A stretch of DNA of 9,224 bases, taken from contig JAFAEH010000273.1 in the NCBI GenBank assembly GCA_023424135.1, positions 1 to 9,224 on the forward strand, read 5' to 3'. This stretch comes from Actinomycetes bacterium (GTDB taxonomy: Bacteria > Actinomycetota > Actinomycetes > Actinomycetales > Cellulomonadaceae). The position numbers and the translations under genes are program-made. Within the stretch, counting starts at the first letter, position 1, and each line of letters begins with the position of its first letter. Positions 1 through 6,787 of the stretch are shown here, one piece after another. The notes below the pieces were generated by a model. That model saw only the letters and a list, made by a program, of their open reading frames with translations, was not told the DNA's origin and ran no database searches.

Positions 1-13
1 GTCTCACGGCAGG

Positions 14-1099
14 TCAGCGCTCCTTGAAGTACGCGAACAGGTGGCTCTCGCGCGTCAGGGTCAGGGCGGCGAGCACGCCCAGCGGCGCGGTCACGAGAGT
101 CGCGGCGAGCGCCGGGAGCTGGCCGGCGACGAGGTCGAGCGCGTTCGCAGGGTCGGTCAGGCGGCTCGCCACGACGGCCACGACGGCCGTGGCCGCGGCG
201 ACGGCCGGCAGCACCCACGCGAGGGTCTCGACCACGGCCGTCACGCACAGGTCGCGCCGGCTGACGCCCGCGTGCAGCGCGCTCGCGTACTCCAGGCGTC
301 GCAGGCGCGTCGCGACGTAGCCGAGCACGAACCCCGACGCGGGGACGAGCAGCCCCACCCAGCGGGTCGTACGGCCCGCGTACTGCGCCCAGGCGTCGAG
401 CTCCTGCCCGAGCGTGTTGTTCAGCCGCGCCACCGGCGCCGCGTTCGTCGCCTGGGGCGTCACGACGCCGGCCGTGCGCAGCAGGTCTAGCGCGGCCGGG
501 TTGCTCGGCGTGATCGTGGCCCAGCACTCGTCGAACCTGGTCTGCGTCGCGCTCGGGACCAGGACCGCGTAGGCGATGCGCTGGTCACGGCCGTCGACGG
601 GCCACGCGAACACCCCGGCGACCGTGAGCGGACCGTGGTCGGTCGTGAGCCGGTCCCCGACCGCGGCCTCGAGGGTGTCGGCGAGCTGGTCGGAGATCCA
701 CACCCCCTCGGCGACGACCGCACCAAGACCCAGCACCCGCGCCAGGCTCGTGGTCACGACGAACGACGGCAGCGACGACGCGGTCGTGGCGTCGAACGTC
801 AGCGTCGGCCCCGCGGTGAGGGCGCCCGCCGACGCGACGGGACGGCCCGTGGCGCCGCGGGCGGTGGTCAGGTCGGCACAGCTGCGTCCGTCGACGGACT
901 GCTCGGCGGCGAGCACGTGCACCGCAGCCCCCGACGCGTCCCACGCCGCCGCACGGCGCTGCAGCGAGATCGTCGTGAGCGTGTCCATCAGGCACGCGGA
1001 CGCGACGACCAGCGCCAGCGTCAGGGCGAACATCGTGGCCCGCGTGGTCCGCGTCGTGATGTTGCGGACCGACTCGCCCACAAGTGCCCGGGCCCTCAT
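14..1099 (-). CDS. MacB/FtsX-type ABC transporter permease
   Basis: The 361-aa product has MacB/FtsX permease topology. One N-terminal membrane segment (about residues 22-44) is followed by a large extracytoplasmic domain (about 45-243). Three C-terminal segments follow (about 246-264, 287-313, 325-349), with a charged cytoplasmic loop rich in Arg between the second and third. Two Cys in the outer domain (C74, C192) could form a disulfide. MacB-type permeases transmit ATP-driven conformational change to the outside of the membrane and export or extract peptides, lipids or antibiotics; the substrate here is unknown. The ATG overlaps the stop of the ATPase gene (ATGA, 1096-1099) and has only a weak AGG upstream, which points to translational coupling. 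It is the last gene of the five-gene operon. The length is typical of a small actinobacterial FtsX permease. The topology is read by eye. Confidence 0.85.
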   Translation of the reverse strand: MRARALVGESVRNITTRTTRATMFALTLALVVASACLMDTLTTISLQRRAAAWDASGAAVHVLAAEQSVDGRSCADLTTARGATGRPVASAGALTAGPTLTFDATTASSLPSFVVTTSLARVLGLGAVVAEGVWISDQLADTLEAAVGDRLTTDHGPLTVAGVFAWPVDGRDQRIAYAVLVPSATQTRFDECWATITPSNPAALDLLRTAGVVTPQATNAAPVARLNNTLGQELDAWAQYAGRTTRWVGLLVPASGFVLGYVATRLRRLEYASALHAGVSRRDLCVTAVVETLAWVLPAVAAATAVVAVVASRLTDPANALDLVAGQLPALAATLVTAPLGVLAALTLTRESHLFAYFKER

Positions 1100-1731
1100 C
1101 GCGGGACCTGCCCGGGTGCGCGTGCGGTGACGGCGAGGTCGATGACGTGCGTGCAGGCGGCGCGCGTGGCGGGGTCGTGGGTGGCGATCACCACGATCGT
1201 GTCCTCCTGGGCGACGTGGGCGAGGGTCTGGTTCACGGTGGCTGCCGTGCGCTGGTCGAGCTGGGCCGTCGGCTCGTCGACGAGCAGCAGGTCGGGGCCG
1301 GTGGCGACGGCGCGCGCCAGCATGAGCCGCTGCGCCTCACCCCCGGACAGGTCCCGGAACGGGCGTGCCGCGACCGCGACGAGGCGGAACAGGCTCAGGA
1401 CCGCCAGGGCACGCTCCTCGGCCTCGCTGCGTGCCAGACCCTTCGCCAGGAGGGGCAGCACGACGTGGTCGATCGCGGTGCGGCGTGCGACGCCGTGCGG
1501 GTTCTGGAACACCCAGCACGTGCGGTCGACGTCGATGCGCTCGACCCGGCCGCCGGTGGGCTGCTCCCAGCCCGCGACGATCGACAGCAGGGTCGACTTG
1601 CCGCTGCCCGACGGCCCGCACAGGCCGACGACCTGCCCGGCCTCGAGGTCGAGGTCCAGGTCGGTGAACAGCTCGGGGTTCGTGCCGAAGCGGTGGCTCA
1701 GCCCCACCCCGCGCACGCGGGGCGCGCTCAC
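1096..1731 (-). CDS. ABC transporter ATP-binding protein (MacB/LolD class)
   Basis: This 211-aa nucleotide-binding subunit is complete. Walker A is GPSGSGKST (39-47), the Q-loop is in FQNP (Q76), the signature is LSGGEAQ (128-134), Walker B is LLLVDEP (148-154, catalytic E153), the D-loop reads AQLD and the switch His is H185 in ATHD. Length and motifs fit the short ATPases that pair with MacB/LolD/FtsX permeases. ATP hydrolysis here would power the permease encoded immediately downstream. The start is taken as GTG at 1731, giving a GTGA overlap with the adaptor stop; the same frame continues upstream with no plausible protein. The lactococcin 972-associated export ATPases are of about this size, but I cannot assign it to that subgroup by eye. 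Confidence 0.93.
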   Translation of the reverse strand: MSAPRVRGVGLSHRFGTNPELFTDLDLDLEAGQVVGLCGPSGSGKSTLLSIVAGWEQPTGGRVERIDVDRTCWVFQNPHGVARRTAIDHVVLPLLAKGLARSEAEERALAVLSLFRLVAVAARPFRDLSGGEAQRLMLARAVATGPDLLLVDEPTAQLDQRTAATVNQTLAHVAQEDTIVVIATHDPATRAACTHVIDLAVTARAPGQVPR

Positions 1732-2774
1732 GTCGTCCCCGGCGCGCACGTGTCGTGCGTGACGGCGGCGCCGAGCGTGACGCGGGTGACCTCGGTTCCC
1801 TCCTCGACGGGCAGGACGAGCGAGGCGCCGAGCCCTGAGCCGATGATCGTCACCGGGACGGCGACGTCGTCCTGCTCGACGCATCCGGCGGTGCCCTCGA
1901 TCGCGAACAGCGCGGTCGGGGGGACCTTCAGCGCCTCGACCGGGTCGTGCAGGACGAGCGCCGCCTTCGGCTTCTGCCCGTCCTTCGTCTGCTGCGCGAC
2001 CGCGTAGTCGGGCGTGGCGCCGACCGCGGCCAGGAACTCGGCGTCGGTGACCTCGCCGCCGACCGGGTCGAGCGTGGTCGTCACGCCGAACAGCGTGAGG
2101 TCGCGTGCCCCTTCCCGCAGCCCGCCCGGCACCGGGAACGTGACGGCCACCAGGGCCCCGGCGACCGCCGCGACGGCTTCTCCGTCGCCCAGCGCGGCGC
2201 CGGGCGTCGTCGAGCAGGTGCTCGGGGTGAGCGTGCGTTCGGGCATCCAGACCAGCCCGGCCAGGCGCAGGGCGCCGTCGGGTCGGGTCACGCCGGCGTC
2301 GGTGAGGAGCCTCGAGACGGCGCGCGACGTGGCGCCCCCGTACCGTCCGTCGGCGTCGACGGCGTGGCCGAGGGCGGCGAGCTCGCGCTGCAGCGCCGCG
2401 ACGTCGGTGCCGCGGTCGCCAGGTGCGAGGTCGCGGTACAGCGGGACGTCGGTGTGCAGCGCGACGACAGGCCGCTCGTCCACCCGGAGCAGCGTCTGGC
2501 CCGACGTGACCGTGGTGCCCGGCACGCACCCGGACCAGGTGACGGTGCCGCCCGTGCGGACGGCGAGGGTGCGCTCACCCTCGACCCGGAACGACACCTC
2601 GACGCTGCGCTCGTCGTCGAACGACTGACGCTGCACCGCAGCCGTGCGCGGCTGGTCCGCGGGGGACAGCCCGGCGGGCGTCGGGGTGGGTGCGGCGACG
2701 ACCGCACCGGTGACCCCGGCGGCCGCGGCCAGCAGGGCGACGAGCACCAGGGGAGTGAGCAGGCGGGTGCGCAT
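1728..2774 (-). CDS. Adaptor (membrane-fusion-like) protein with peptidoglycan-binding domain
   Basis: The 348-aa product has an N-terminal signal or anchor segment (residues 8-28) and then a Pro/Thr linker. A half barrel-sandwich of lipoyl type (about 66-106, TGGTV...GQTLLRVDERPVVAL) comes next. A PG_binding_1-like helical domain follows (about 113-157, with the typical PGDRGTDVAALQREL). After it come the return half (about 172-215) and a C-terminal beta domain containing VPPTALF (285-291), characteristic of periplasmic adaptor proteins. The peptidoglycan-binding domain sits where MacA/HlyD adaptors carry their coiled-coil hairpin, which suits a cell without an outer membrane. It presumably links the MacB-like transporter to the wall. 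ATG at 2774 is chosen because AGGAG lies 5 nt upstream; an in-frame GTG at 2780 would overlap the lipoprotein stop instead. Cys 83, 187, 298 and 343 may form disulfides. Confidence 0.85.
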   Translation of the reverse strand: MRTRLLTPLVLVALLAAAAGVTGAVVAAPTPTPAGLSPADQPRTAAVQRQSFDDERSVEVSFRVEGERTLAVRTGGTVTWSGCVPGTTVTSGQTLLRVDERPVVALHTDVPLYRDLAPGDRGTDVAALQRELAALGHAVDADGRYGGATSRAVSRLLTDAGVTRPDGALRLAGLVWMPERTLTPSTCSTTPGAALGDGEAVAAVAGALVAVTFPVPGGLREGARDLTLFGVTTTLDPVGGEVTDAEFLAAVGATPDYAVAQQTKDGQKPKAALVLHDPVEALKVPPTALFAIEGTAGCVEQDDVAVPVTIIGSGLGASLVLPVEEGTEVTRVTLGAAVTHDTCAPGTT

Positions 2775-2776
2775 GC

Positions 2777-3475
2777 TCACTCCTGGGCTGCGGCGTAGGC
2801 GATCCCCGCACCCGCGAAGCAGGCCTGAGCGGCGTCGCCGGACGGGTCGAACGGTGAGCTGCTGAAGCTCTTCGGCAGCTCGTCCGCGAACGTCTCGGCG
2901 GTGTAGTCGCCGGGAACGAGGCCGGCCTTGCGCAGGCACTGCACCGCCGCCTCGTCCTGGTCGACGAGCAGGTCGGGGTTGCCCTGCTGCAGCGTGTAGA
3001 GGCTCTCGACGACGATGCTGACGCCCGTCGAGCACGTCTCGGAGGTCGCCATGTACGCGTCGACCTGCTTGCCGTTCTCCTCGTTGTCGGCGAGCTGAGG
3101 CAGGCGTGGCGAGCTCTTGTACAGGCCGTTCGCGAGCTTCTCGTAGGTGATGTCGTAGCCCGCGTCGGCCATGCAGGCCGCCTCGCGGGCGTGCGCGGTC
3201 TCGTAGTCCTCCGCCGAGATCTCCCCGTCCTGCACCGCGCGTTCGAGCACGTCGCGCTCGAAGTCCGACAGGTCGTCACGGGCGAGGTACTGCTCGAAGA
3301 CGGCCTCGAGGCTGGAGGCGATCCGCTCCCCGCCCGTCGGCTCGTCCTGCGCGGTGGTGGTCGAGCAGGCCGCCAGCGCACCGAGCGCCAGCGCGGCCAC
3401 GAGGGTCGCTGCCGCCGGCCGGTGGCCCGTCCGTCGTCGGGTGCGACCGTCCGTCGTCCGATCGGTGGTGCTCAT
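2777..3475 (-). CDS. Secreted lipoprotein with three C-x4-G motifs, unknown function
   Basis: The 232-aa product starts with an Arg-rich n-region, a hydrophobic stretch (22-36) and a lipobox LAAC with lipidated C37, so it should be anchored on the outer face of the membrane. The mature part has three matching motifs of Cys, hydrophobic residue, two variable residues, Ala, Gly: CMADAG (101-106), CLRKAG (180-185) and CFAGAG (219-224), plus a lone C148. The segment before the first motif (DGEISAEDYETAHAREAA) resembles a style of repeat I recall from uncharacterised actinobacterial secreted proteins. GAGGGG lies 7-8 nt before the ATG. The gene begins 11 nt after the smaller lipoprotein stop and ends 2 nt before the adaptor ATG. 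From context it may be a substrate-binding or sensing accessory of the transporter. No enzymatic motif is visible. Confidence 0.85.
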   Translation of the reverse strand: MSTTDRTTDGRTRRRTGHRPAAATLVAALALGALAACSTTTAQDEPTGGERIASSLEAVFEQYLARDDLSDFERDVLERAVQDGEISAEDYETAHAREAACMADAGYDITYEKLANGLYKSSPRLPQLADNEENGKQVDAYMATSETCSTGVSIVVESLYTLQQGNPDLLVDQDEAAVQCLRKAGLVPGDYTAETFADELPKSFSSSPFDPSGDAAQACFAGAGIAYAAAQE

Positions 3476-3486
3476 CTGCGTCCCCC

Positions 3487-3876
3487 TCAGCGCTGGTCGA
3501 AGTCGGGTTCGACGTACTCCGGGACCTGCTCGTGGCACTTCTCCTCGGCCTGGGAGACCTCCTCGGAGCTGCTGGCGCTGCCGGCGGCGGGGTCCGCGAC
3601 GAGGACGACCTGCGTCTCGTCGACGATCGCCGCGCCGACGCCCTCGTCGGTGAGGCACTCGAGGTAGGCCTGCGCCGCCTCGGGTGAGCTCTCGGTGTTC
3701 GGCGCGACGTGCCCGCCCTCCTCCTGGGTGACGGCCTCGTCGTCCTGCGGCGTCGCGACGTCGCTCGTCGGGGTGCCGGCGGTCTGCTGGTCGGTCGTGG
3801 CGCCGCCGGTGCAGGCGCCGAGCGCGAGCAGAGCCGTGCAGGTCACGGCCAGTGCCGCGTGTCGCGTCCTCGTCAT
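3487..3876 (-). CDS. Small secreted lipoprotein with one C-x4-G motif
   Basis: The 129-aa product has a signal peptide (MTRTRH, then a hydrophobic stretch) ending in lipobox LGAC, with C22 lipidated. The mature part begins with a Thr/Asp/Glu-rich low-complexity linker (23-66). It is followed by one copy of the cysteine motif found three times in the next gene's product (CLTDEG, 74-79) and a second Cys, C114, near an acidic C-terminus. It is the first gene of the transporter operon and diverges from the response regulator gene. GGAGAGGA lies about 9 nt before the ATG; longer in-frame extensions upstream read through the intergenic region and lack a signal peptide. The shared motif suggests that the two lipoproteins are related or paired partners. 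Function is unknown. Confidence 0.82.
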   Translation of the reverse strand: MTRTRHAALAVTCTALLALGACTGGATTDQQTAGTPTSDVATPQDDEAVTQEEGGHVAPNTESSPEAAQAYLECLTDEGVGAAIVDETQVVLVADPAAGSASSSEEVSQAEEKCHEQVPEYVEPDFDQR

Positions 3877-3915
3877 GGTCGTTCGTCCTCTCCGTGCGGC
3901 GGGTGGTGCCTGACG

Positions 3916-3928
3916 GTGGACAGTCCAC
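3916..3928. promoter_or_regulatory. 13-bp inverted repeat, possible operator
   Basis: GTGGAC-A-GTCCAC is a perfect 6-bp palindrome with a single central base, 39 bp upstream of the small lipoprotein ATG. The centre is too short for an RNA hairpin with full arms, so a protein-binding site is more likely than a transcript structure. The binding protein is unknown. Confidence 0.4.
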
Positions 3929-3946
3929 TGCGTGGGCGGTGAGGTG

Positions 3947-3980
3947 CCGGTCAGGATGTCGTTGACCGTGGCGTGACCGG
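3947..3980. promoter_or_regulatory. TGACC repeat cluster, candidate OmpR-family binding site
   Basis: TGACCG occurs at 3963-3968 and again at 3974-3979, an 11-bp direct spacing, which is about one helical turn and is typical of paired OmpR/PhoB-family half-sites. An inverted copy, CCGGTCA at 3947-3953, mirrors TGACCGG at 3974-3980. The cluster overlaps the candidate -35 of the response regulator gene and lies between the two divergent operons. A site for the adjacent regulator is a reasonable inference but is untested. Confidence 0.4.
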
Positions 3981-4042
3981 ACGCCCGGATACTGGGGCGT
4001 GCGACCGGGTCGTCGGCCGCACGCCGTCCGCAGGGGGAACGC

Positions 4043-4699
4043 ATGAGGGTGCTGATCGTCGAGGACGACGACGAGCTCGCAGCAGCGCTCGACGACGCGC
4101 TGCGCCACGAGGGCTACCGCACGGTGGTGGCGAGGACGGGGACGGACGCGCTCGCGCGGCTCGGTGGTGACCCCGTCGACATCGTCCTGCTCGACCGCGA
4201 CCTGCCCGTGATGTCCGGGGATGCGGTGCTCGAGGTGATCGTCGCGCACCGCATCCCCGTCAAGGTGCTCATGCTGACGGCGGCGGCGGGGGTCGACGAC
4301 CGGGTCGAGGGCCTGGACCTCGGGGCGGACGACTACCTGACCAAGCCGTTCGCGTACCCGGAGCTGCTCGCGCGCGTGCGGGCGCTGCGCCGTCGCGCCG
4401 ACGCGACCACGCCGAGCGTGCTCACACGCGGCGACCTCGTGGTGGACACGGGGCGTCGGCTCGCGCAGCGCGGTGAGGCGCTGCTGCGGCTCACGCCGAA
4501 GGAGTACGGGGTCCTGGAGGTGCTGCTGACCGCGGACGGGGGCTTCGTGACGGTCGCGGAGCTGCTCGACGAGGTGTGGGACAGCGGGTACGACGTGCAG
4601 GACAACGTGGTGAAGACCGCGGTGTACTCGCTGCGCAGGAAGCTGGGACCCCCGGACGTCATCGTCTCCGAGCCGCGCAACGGGTACCGCATCCCATGA
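4043..4699 (+). CDS. OmpR/PhoB-family response regulator
   Basis: The 218-aa product has a receiver domain (1-115). Its acidic pocket is E7, D8 and D9, the phospho-acceptor Asp is D51 in LLDRDLP, the switch Thr is T79 and the conserved Lys is K101 in TKPF. A C-terminal winged helix follows (about 125-218), with LTPKEYGVLEVLL, the recognition region and the final NGYRIP typical of the OmpR subfamily. It should be phosphorylated by the kinase encoded immediately downstream, which it overlaps by ATGA at 4696-4699. AGGGGG lies 6 nt before the ATG. It diverges from the lipoprotein and ABC transporter operon, and that arrangement suggests it controls that operon, perhaps through the TGACC cluster between them. 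All key residues are present, so it should be functional. Confidence 0.95.
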   Translation: MRVLIVEDDDELAAALDDALRHEGYRTVVARTGTDALARLGGDPVDIVLLDRDLPVMSGDAVLEVIVAHRIPVKVLMLTAAAGVDDRVEGLDLGADDYLTKPFAYPELLARVRALRRRADATTPSVLTRGDLVVDTGRRLAQRGEALLRLTPKEYGVLEVLLTADGGFVTVAELLDEVWDSGYDVQDNVVKTAVYSLRRKLGPPDVIVSEPRNGYRIP

Positions 4700-6054
4700 C
4701 GCCGTCCGACGCGCGCCCGTCGCGGGCCCCGAGGGTCGTCTGGTCGTTGCGGACGACGCTGACGCTGACGATCGCGGGGCTGTTCATCGTCGCGACCGGC
4801 ACGGTCCTGGCCGTGCAGGTCGCCGTGGTGACCCGCGTGCTGGACCAGCAGGTCCGGTCCATCTCCGTCGGCCTGCCGCCGGACGGCGGTGTCGGCGTCG
4901 GCGGCGACGACGGCGGGTCGCCGCCTGCCCCGGCCGACGAGGCGGAGGTGTGCGTGTCCGAGGACGGCACCGCGAGCTCGCAGTGCGCACCGCCGACGTC
5001 GCGGGCGCCCGACCCGGCGGGTGTGGTCACCGACGTGCACGACGAGGTGACGACGCTGCGCGACTCGTTCACGGGTGTCGTGGTGACGGGTGCCGTCCTG
5101 GTGTTCCTGGTGTTCTGCGCGCTGGCGCTGGTCATCGCCCGGGTCGTCGCGACCCGCACGACGCGTCGCATCACGGCCATCACCGAGCTCGCCGACGCCC
5201 TGGACCCCGACGACCCGAGCGCCCGCGTGCGTGCGCCGTCCCGTGCGGACGAGATCGGGCAGCTCACGGACACGCTGAACCGTGCCCTCGACCGGATCGA
5301 GAGCACCCTGACGGCGCAGAAGCAGTTCATCGCCAACGCGTCGCACGAGCTGCTCACCCCGATCGCCGCGATCGAGACGAGCCTGGACGCGCCGCTGTCC
5401 CAGGGGCGTTTCCCGCAGGCCGTCCGGCCGGCGGTCGACCGTGCGCTCGCGGCGAACCGTCGTGCCGCGGCTCTCGTGCGCAGCCTCCTGCAGCTCGCCC
5501 GCGCGCAGGGCGTCGCGCGGGCGGCCCGGCACGAGGTCGACCTGGCGCGGCTGGCGGACGAGGCGGTCGACGAGGTCCGTGTGCGTGCGCGGCAGCGCGG
5601 GATCGTCGTCGGCACGGACGGGCTGCGTCCGCTGACGGTCACGGGGGACCCGGTCCTGCTCGGCCTCGCGGTGCGCAACCTCGTCGACAACGCGGTGACG
5701 CACAACGTCGAGGGCGGACGGCTCGACGTCGCGACCGGTGCCGGTGCGGCCCCGGGGTCGGGGTCGATCACGGTCACGAACTCCACCGGGCCGGCGACCG
5801 GCATCGGTACGGGCGACGTGACGGACCTCGTCCAGCCGTTCCACCGCGGCGACGGCTCGCGCGTGGGCGGCGCACCGGGGCACGGGGTCGGTCTGGCGGT
5901 CGTCGAGGCGGTCGTCCGTGCGCACGCCGGGCACCTCGAGCTGTCGTGGCCGGGCGCGTCCACGTTCCGTGCCGTGGTCCACCTGGACGACGGTCCGGGT
6001 CTCGATAGACTTGCTGGTCAGTCAGAGGGCCGGGCAGGAGGACGGGACGCATGA
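4696..6054 (+). CDS. Sensor histidine kinase (HisKA/HATPase type)
   Basis: The 452-aa product has membrane segments at about 20-46 and 126-150. They flank an outer domain of only about 80 residues that is rich in Gly, Pro and Asp and has two Cys (C86, C97). HAMP linker: about 151-203. The H-box is SHELLTP with phospho-acceptor H217; Leu stands where Arg is commonest. The N-box is RNLVDNAVTHN (327-337), an F-box-like PFHRGDG follows, and the G2 box is GHGVGL (395-400). The usual G1 Asp-x-Gly is replaced by a TNSTGP segment (361-366), a variant I recall in some actinobacterial kinases. The small outer domain argues for sensing within the membrane or through partners such as the nearby lipoproteins. 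There is no good ribosome site, so translation probably depends on the regulator upstream. The last codons contain a candidate TetR operator. Confidence 0.93.
   Translation: MTPSDARPSRAPRVVWSLRTTLTLTIAGLFIVATGTVLAVQVAVVTRVLDQQVRSISVGLPPDGGVGVGGDDGGSPPAPADEAEVCVSEDGTASSQCAPPTSRAPDPAGVVTDVHDEVTTLRDSFTGVVVTGAVLVFLVFCALALVIARVVATRTTRRITAITELADALDPDDPSARVRAPSRADEIGQLTDTLNRALDRIESTLTAQKQFIANASHELLTPIAAIETSLDAPLSQGRFPQAVRPAVDRALAANRRAAALVRSLLQLARAQGVARAARHEVDLARLADEAVDEVRVRARQRGIVVGTDGLRPLTVTGDPVLLGLAVRNLVDNAVTHNVEGGRLDVATGAGAAPGSGSITVTNSTGPATGIGTGDVTDLVQPFHRGDGSRVGGAPGHGVGLAVVEAVVRAHAGHLELSWPGASTFRAVVHLDDGPGLDRLAGQSEGRAGGRDA
6005..6026. promoter_or_regulatory. Candidate TetR operator 1, upstream of tetR
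   Basis: The core is GAC-N10-GTC at 6008-6023, and the inner arms extend to GACT...AGTC. It shares the right half GTCAGTC and the same 10-nt spacing with the palindrome at 6697-6716. It lies in the last codons of the kinase gene, 27 nt before the tetR ATG. It overlaps TAGACT (6006-6011), a possible -10 box with a weak TGGACG -35 at 5984-5989. Autoregulation of tetR is inferred. Confidence 0.5.
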
Positions 6055-6629
6055 AGCGCGCGGAGCAGCGTCGGCGGACTCGGGAGGCGCTCCTCGAGGC
6101 GGCGGCCGAGGAGTTCGTCACGCGCGGCTACGCGCAGGCGACGCTCCAGGGAGCCGCGGACCGGCTGGGTCTGACGCGCGGCACGGTGCTGTTCCACTTC
6201 TCGTCGAAGGACGCGCTGCGCGATGCGCTCGCGGACTGGGCCGACGCTCGGCTGCTGGAGGCGCTGGATCCCGCCCGGCCGGTCCGCCCCGACCAGCCCG
6301 ACGACCCTCGCGGGCGGTTCGTGGGCGCGCTGCTCGAGCTCGCGGAGGTCTACTCCACGGACGTCCGCGTGCGGGCCGGGGTCGCGTTGCAGGACGAGCG
6401 CAGCAGGGAACGGCCGGCGGTGAGCGCGTGGCGTGCGGCCCTCGACGCGCGCGCGGCGTCGTACCTCGCACAGGTCGACGGTCGTCCTGACGCCGCGACG
6501 GGCACACCCGTCGCGGCGACCGCCCTCGCGGCGATGTTCCTCGGAGTCCTGCGGGACCCGGCGTGGCGTACCGAGCGGCAGCTGCATGAGGCGCTGACCT
6601 GCGTCGTCGCCGCAGTTCCGCGCCGCTGA
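6051..6629 (+). CDS. TetR/AcrR-family transcriptional regulator (ScbR-like style)
   Basis: The 192-aa product has an N-terminal helix-turn-helix (about 31-50; ATLQGAADRLGLTRGTVLFHF, followed by SSKDAL) of the TetR family. The FHFSSK end and a C-terminal DVRVRAGVALQDE segment resemble gamma-butyrolactone receptor-like (ScbR/ArpA) members. The ligand pocket cannot be assigned by eye, so the ligand is left open. It normally acts as a ligand-released repressor dimer. The ATG overlaps the kinase stop (ATGA, 6051-6054), with AGGAGG 9 nt upstream, so it is co-expressed with the two-component system. Matching palindromes lie just upstream and in the promoter downstream, which suggests control of itself and of the secreted protein gene. 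A 5-bp GC hairpin overlaps its stop codon but is too weak to call a terminator. Confidence 0.93.
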   Translation: MKRAEQRRRTREALLEAAAEEFVTRGYAQATLQGAADRLGLTRGTVLFHFSSKDALRDALADWADARLLEALDPARPVRPDQPDDPRGRFVGALLELAEVYSTDVRVRAGVALQDERSRERPAVSAWRAALDARAASYLAQVDGRPDAATGTPVAATALAAMFLGVLRDPAWRTERQLHEALTCVVAAVPRR

Positions 6630-6696
6630 GCGCGACCACTGGTCTCATTGTGTGAAACGGGCATCTCTCACCCAGTGACACTTCGACGGACATACG

Positions 6697-6716
6697 TTGA
6701 CCTTCCAGTCAGTCAA
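6697..6716. promoter_or_regulatory. Candidate TetR operator 2, inside the secreted-protein promoter
   Basis: TTGAC-N10-GTCAA is a perfect 5-bp inverted repeat. Compared with operator 1 it has the same GAC-N10-GTC frame and seven identical bases in a row on the right half (GTCAGTC), with a shared central C and G. It starts at the -35 hexamer and fills most of the spacer, so a bound repressor would block RNA polymerase. The assignment to the adjacent TetR is inferred. Confidence 0.55.
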
Positions 6717-6726
6717 CTTCTACGGT
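6697..6726 (+). promoter_or_regulatory. Promoter of the small secreted protein gene
   Basis: The -35 is TTGACC (6697-6702) and the -10 is TACGGT (6721-6726), with an 18-nt spacer, consistent with housekeeping-sigma promoters of actinobacteria. The predicted transcript start is near 6733, giving a leader of about 55 nt that ends in a strong ribosome site. The surrounding stretch (6645-6720) is clearly less GC-rich than the neighbouring genes, as expected for a promoter region. Confidence 0.55.
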
Positions 6727-6787
6727 CGTCTACGCGGGCCGGCAGGACAGAGCGGGTCCGTACGACCGACAAGCAGGGGGAGATCTG

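Larger units (their letters stand above)
3877..4042. promoter_or_regulatory. Divergent regulatory region, lipoprotein operon / response regulator
   Basis: This 166-bp gap separates two divergent transcription units. It holds a perfect 6-bp inverted repeat with a 1-nt centre (3916-3928) and a cluster of TGACC elements (3947-3980), both annotated separately. It also holds a weak plus-strand promoter candidate, TTGACC (3962-3967) and GATACT (3988-3993). The spacer is 20 nt, longer than ideal. I could not pick a convincing minus-strand promoter. Confidence 0.6.

Noticed and set aside
635..2798. Long open frames of 280-375 codons on the plus strand opposite the ABC transporter and adaptor genes
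   Set aside because: They are Arg/Gly/His-rich translations without motifs, opposite genes with clear domains. In DNA this GC-rich, stop codons are rare in all frames.
4333..5982. A 549-codon open frame on the minus strand opposite the two-component genes
   Set aside because: It is composed of Arg, Asp and Gly repeats with no domain, and the plus strand encodes intact kinase and regulator motifs.
6619..6634. Five-bp GC hairpin over the tetR stop codon as terminator
   Set aside because: The stem is short and no T tract follows; such hairpins are expected by chance at this GC content.
6634..6644. GACCA-C-TGGTC palindrome after the tetR stop as a third TetR operator
   Set aside because: It shares only CTGGTC with the upstream site and lacks the GAC-N10-GTC frame; it is not at a promoter element.
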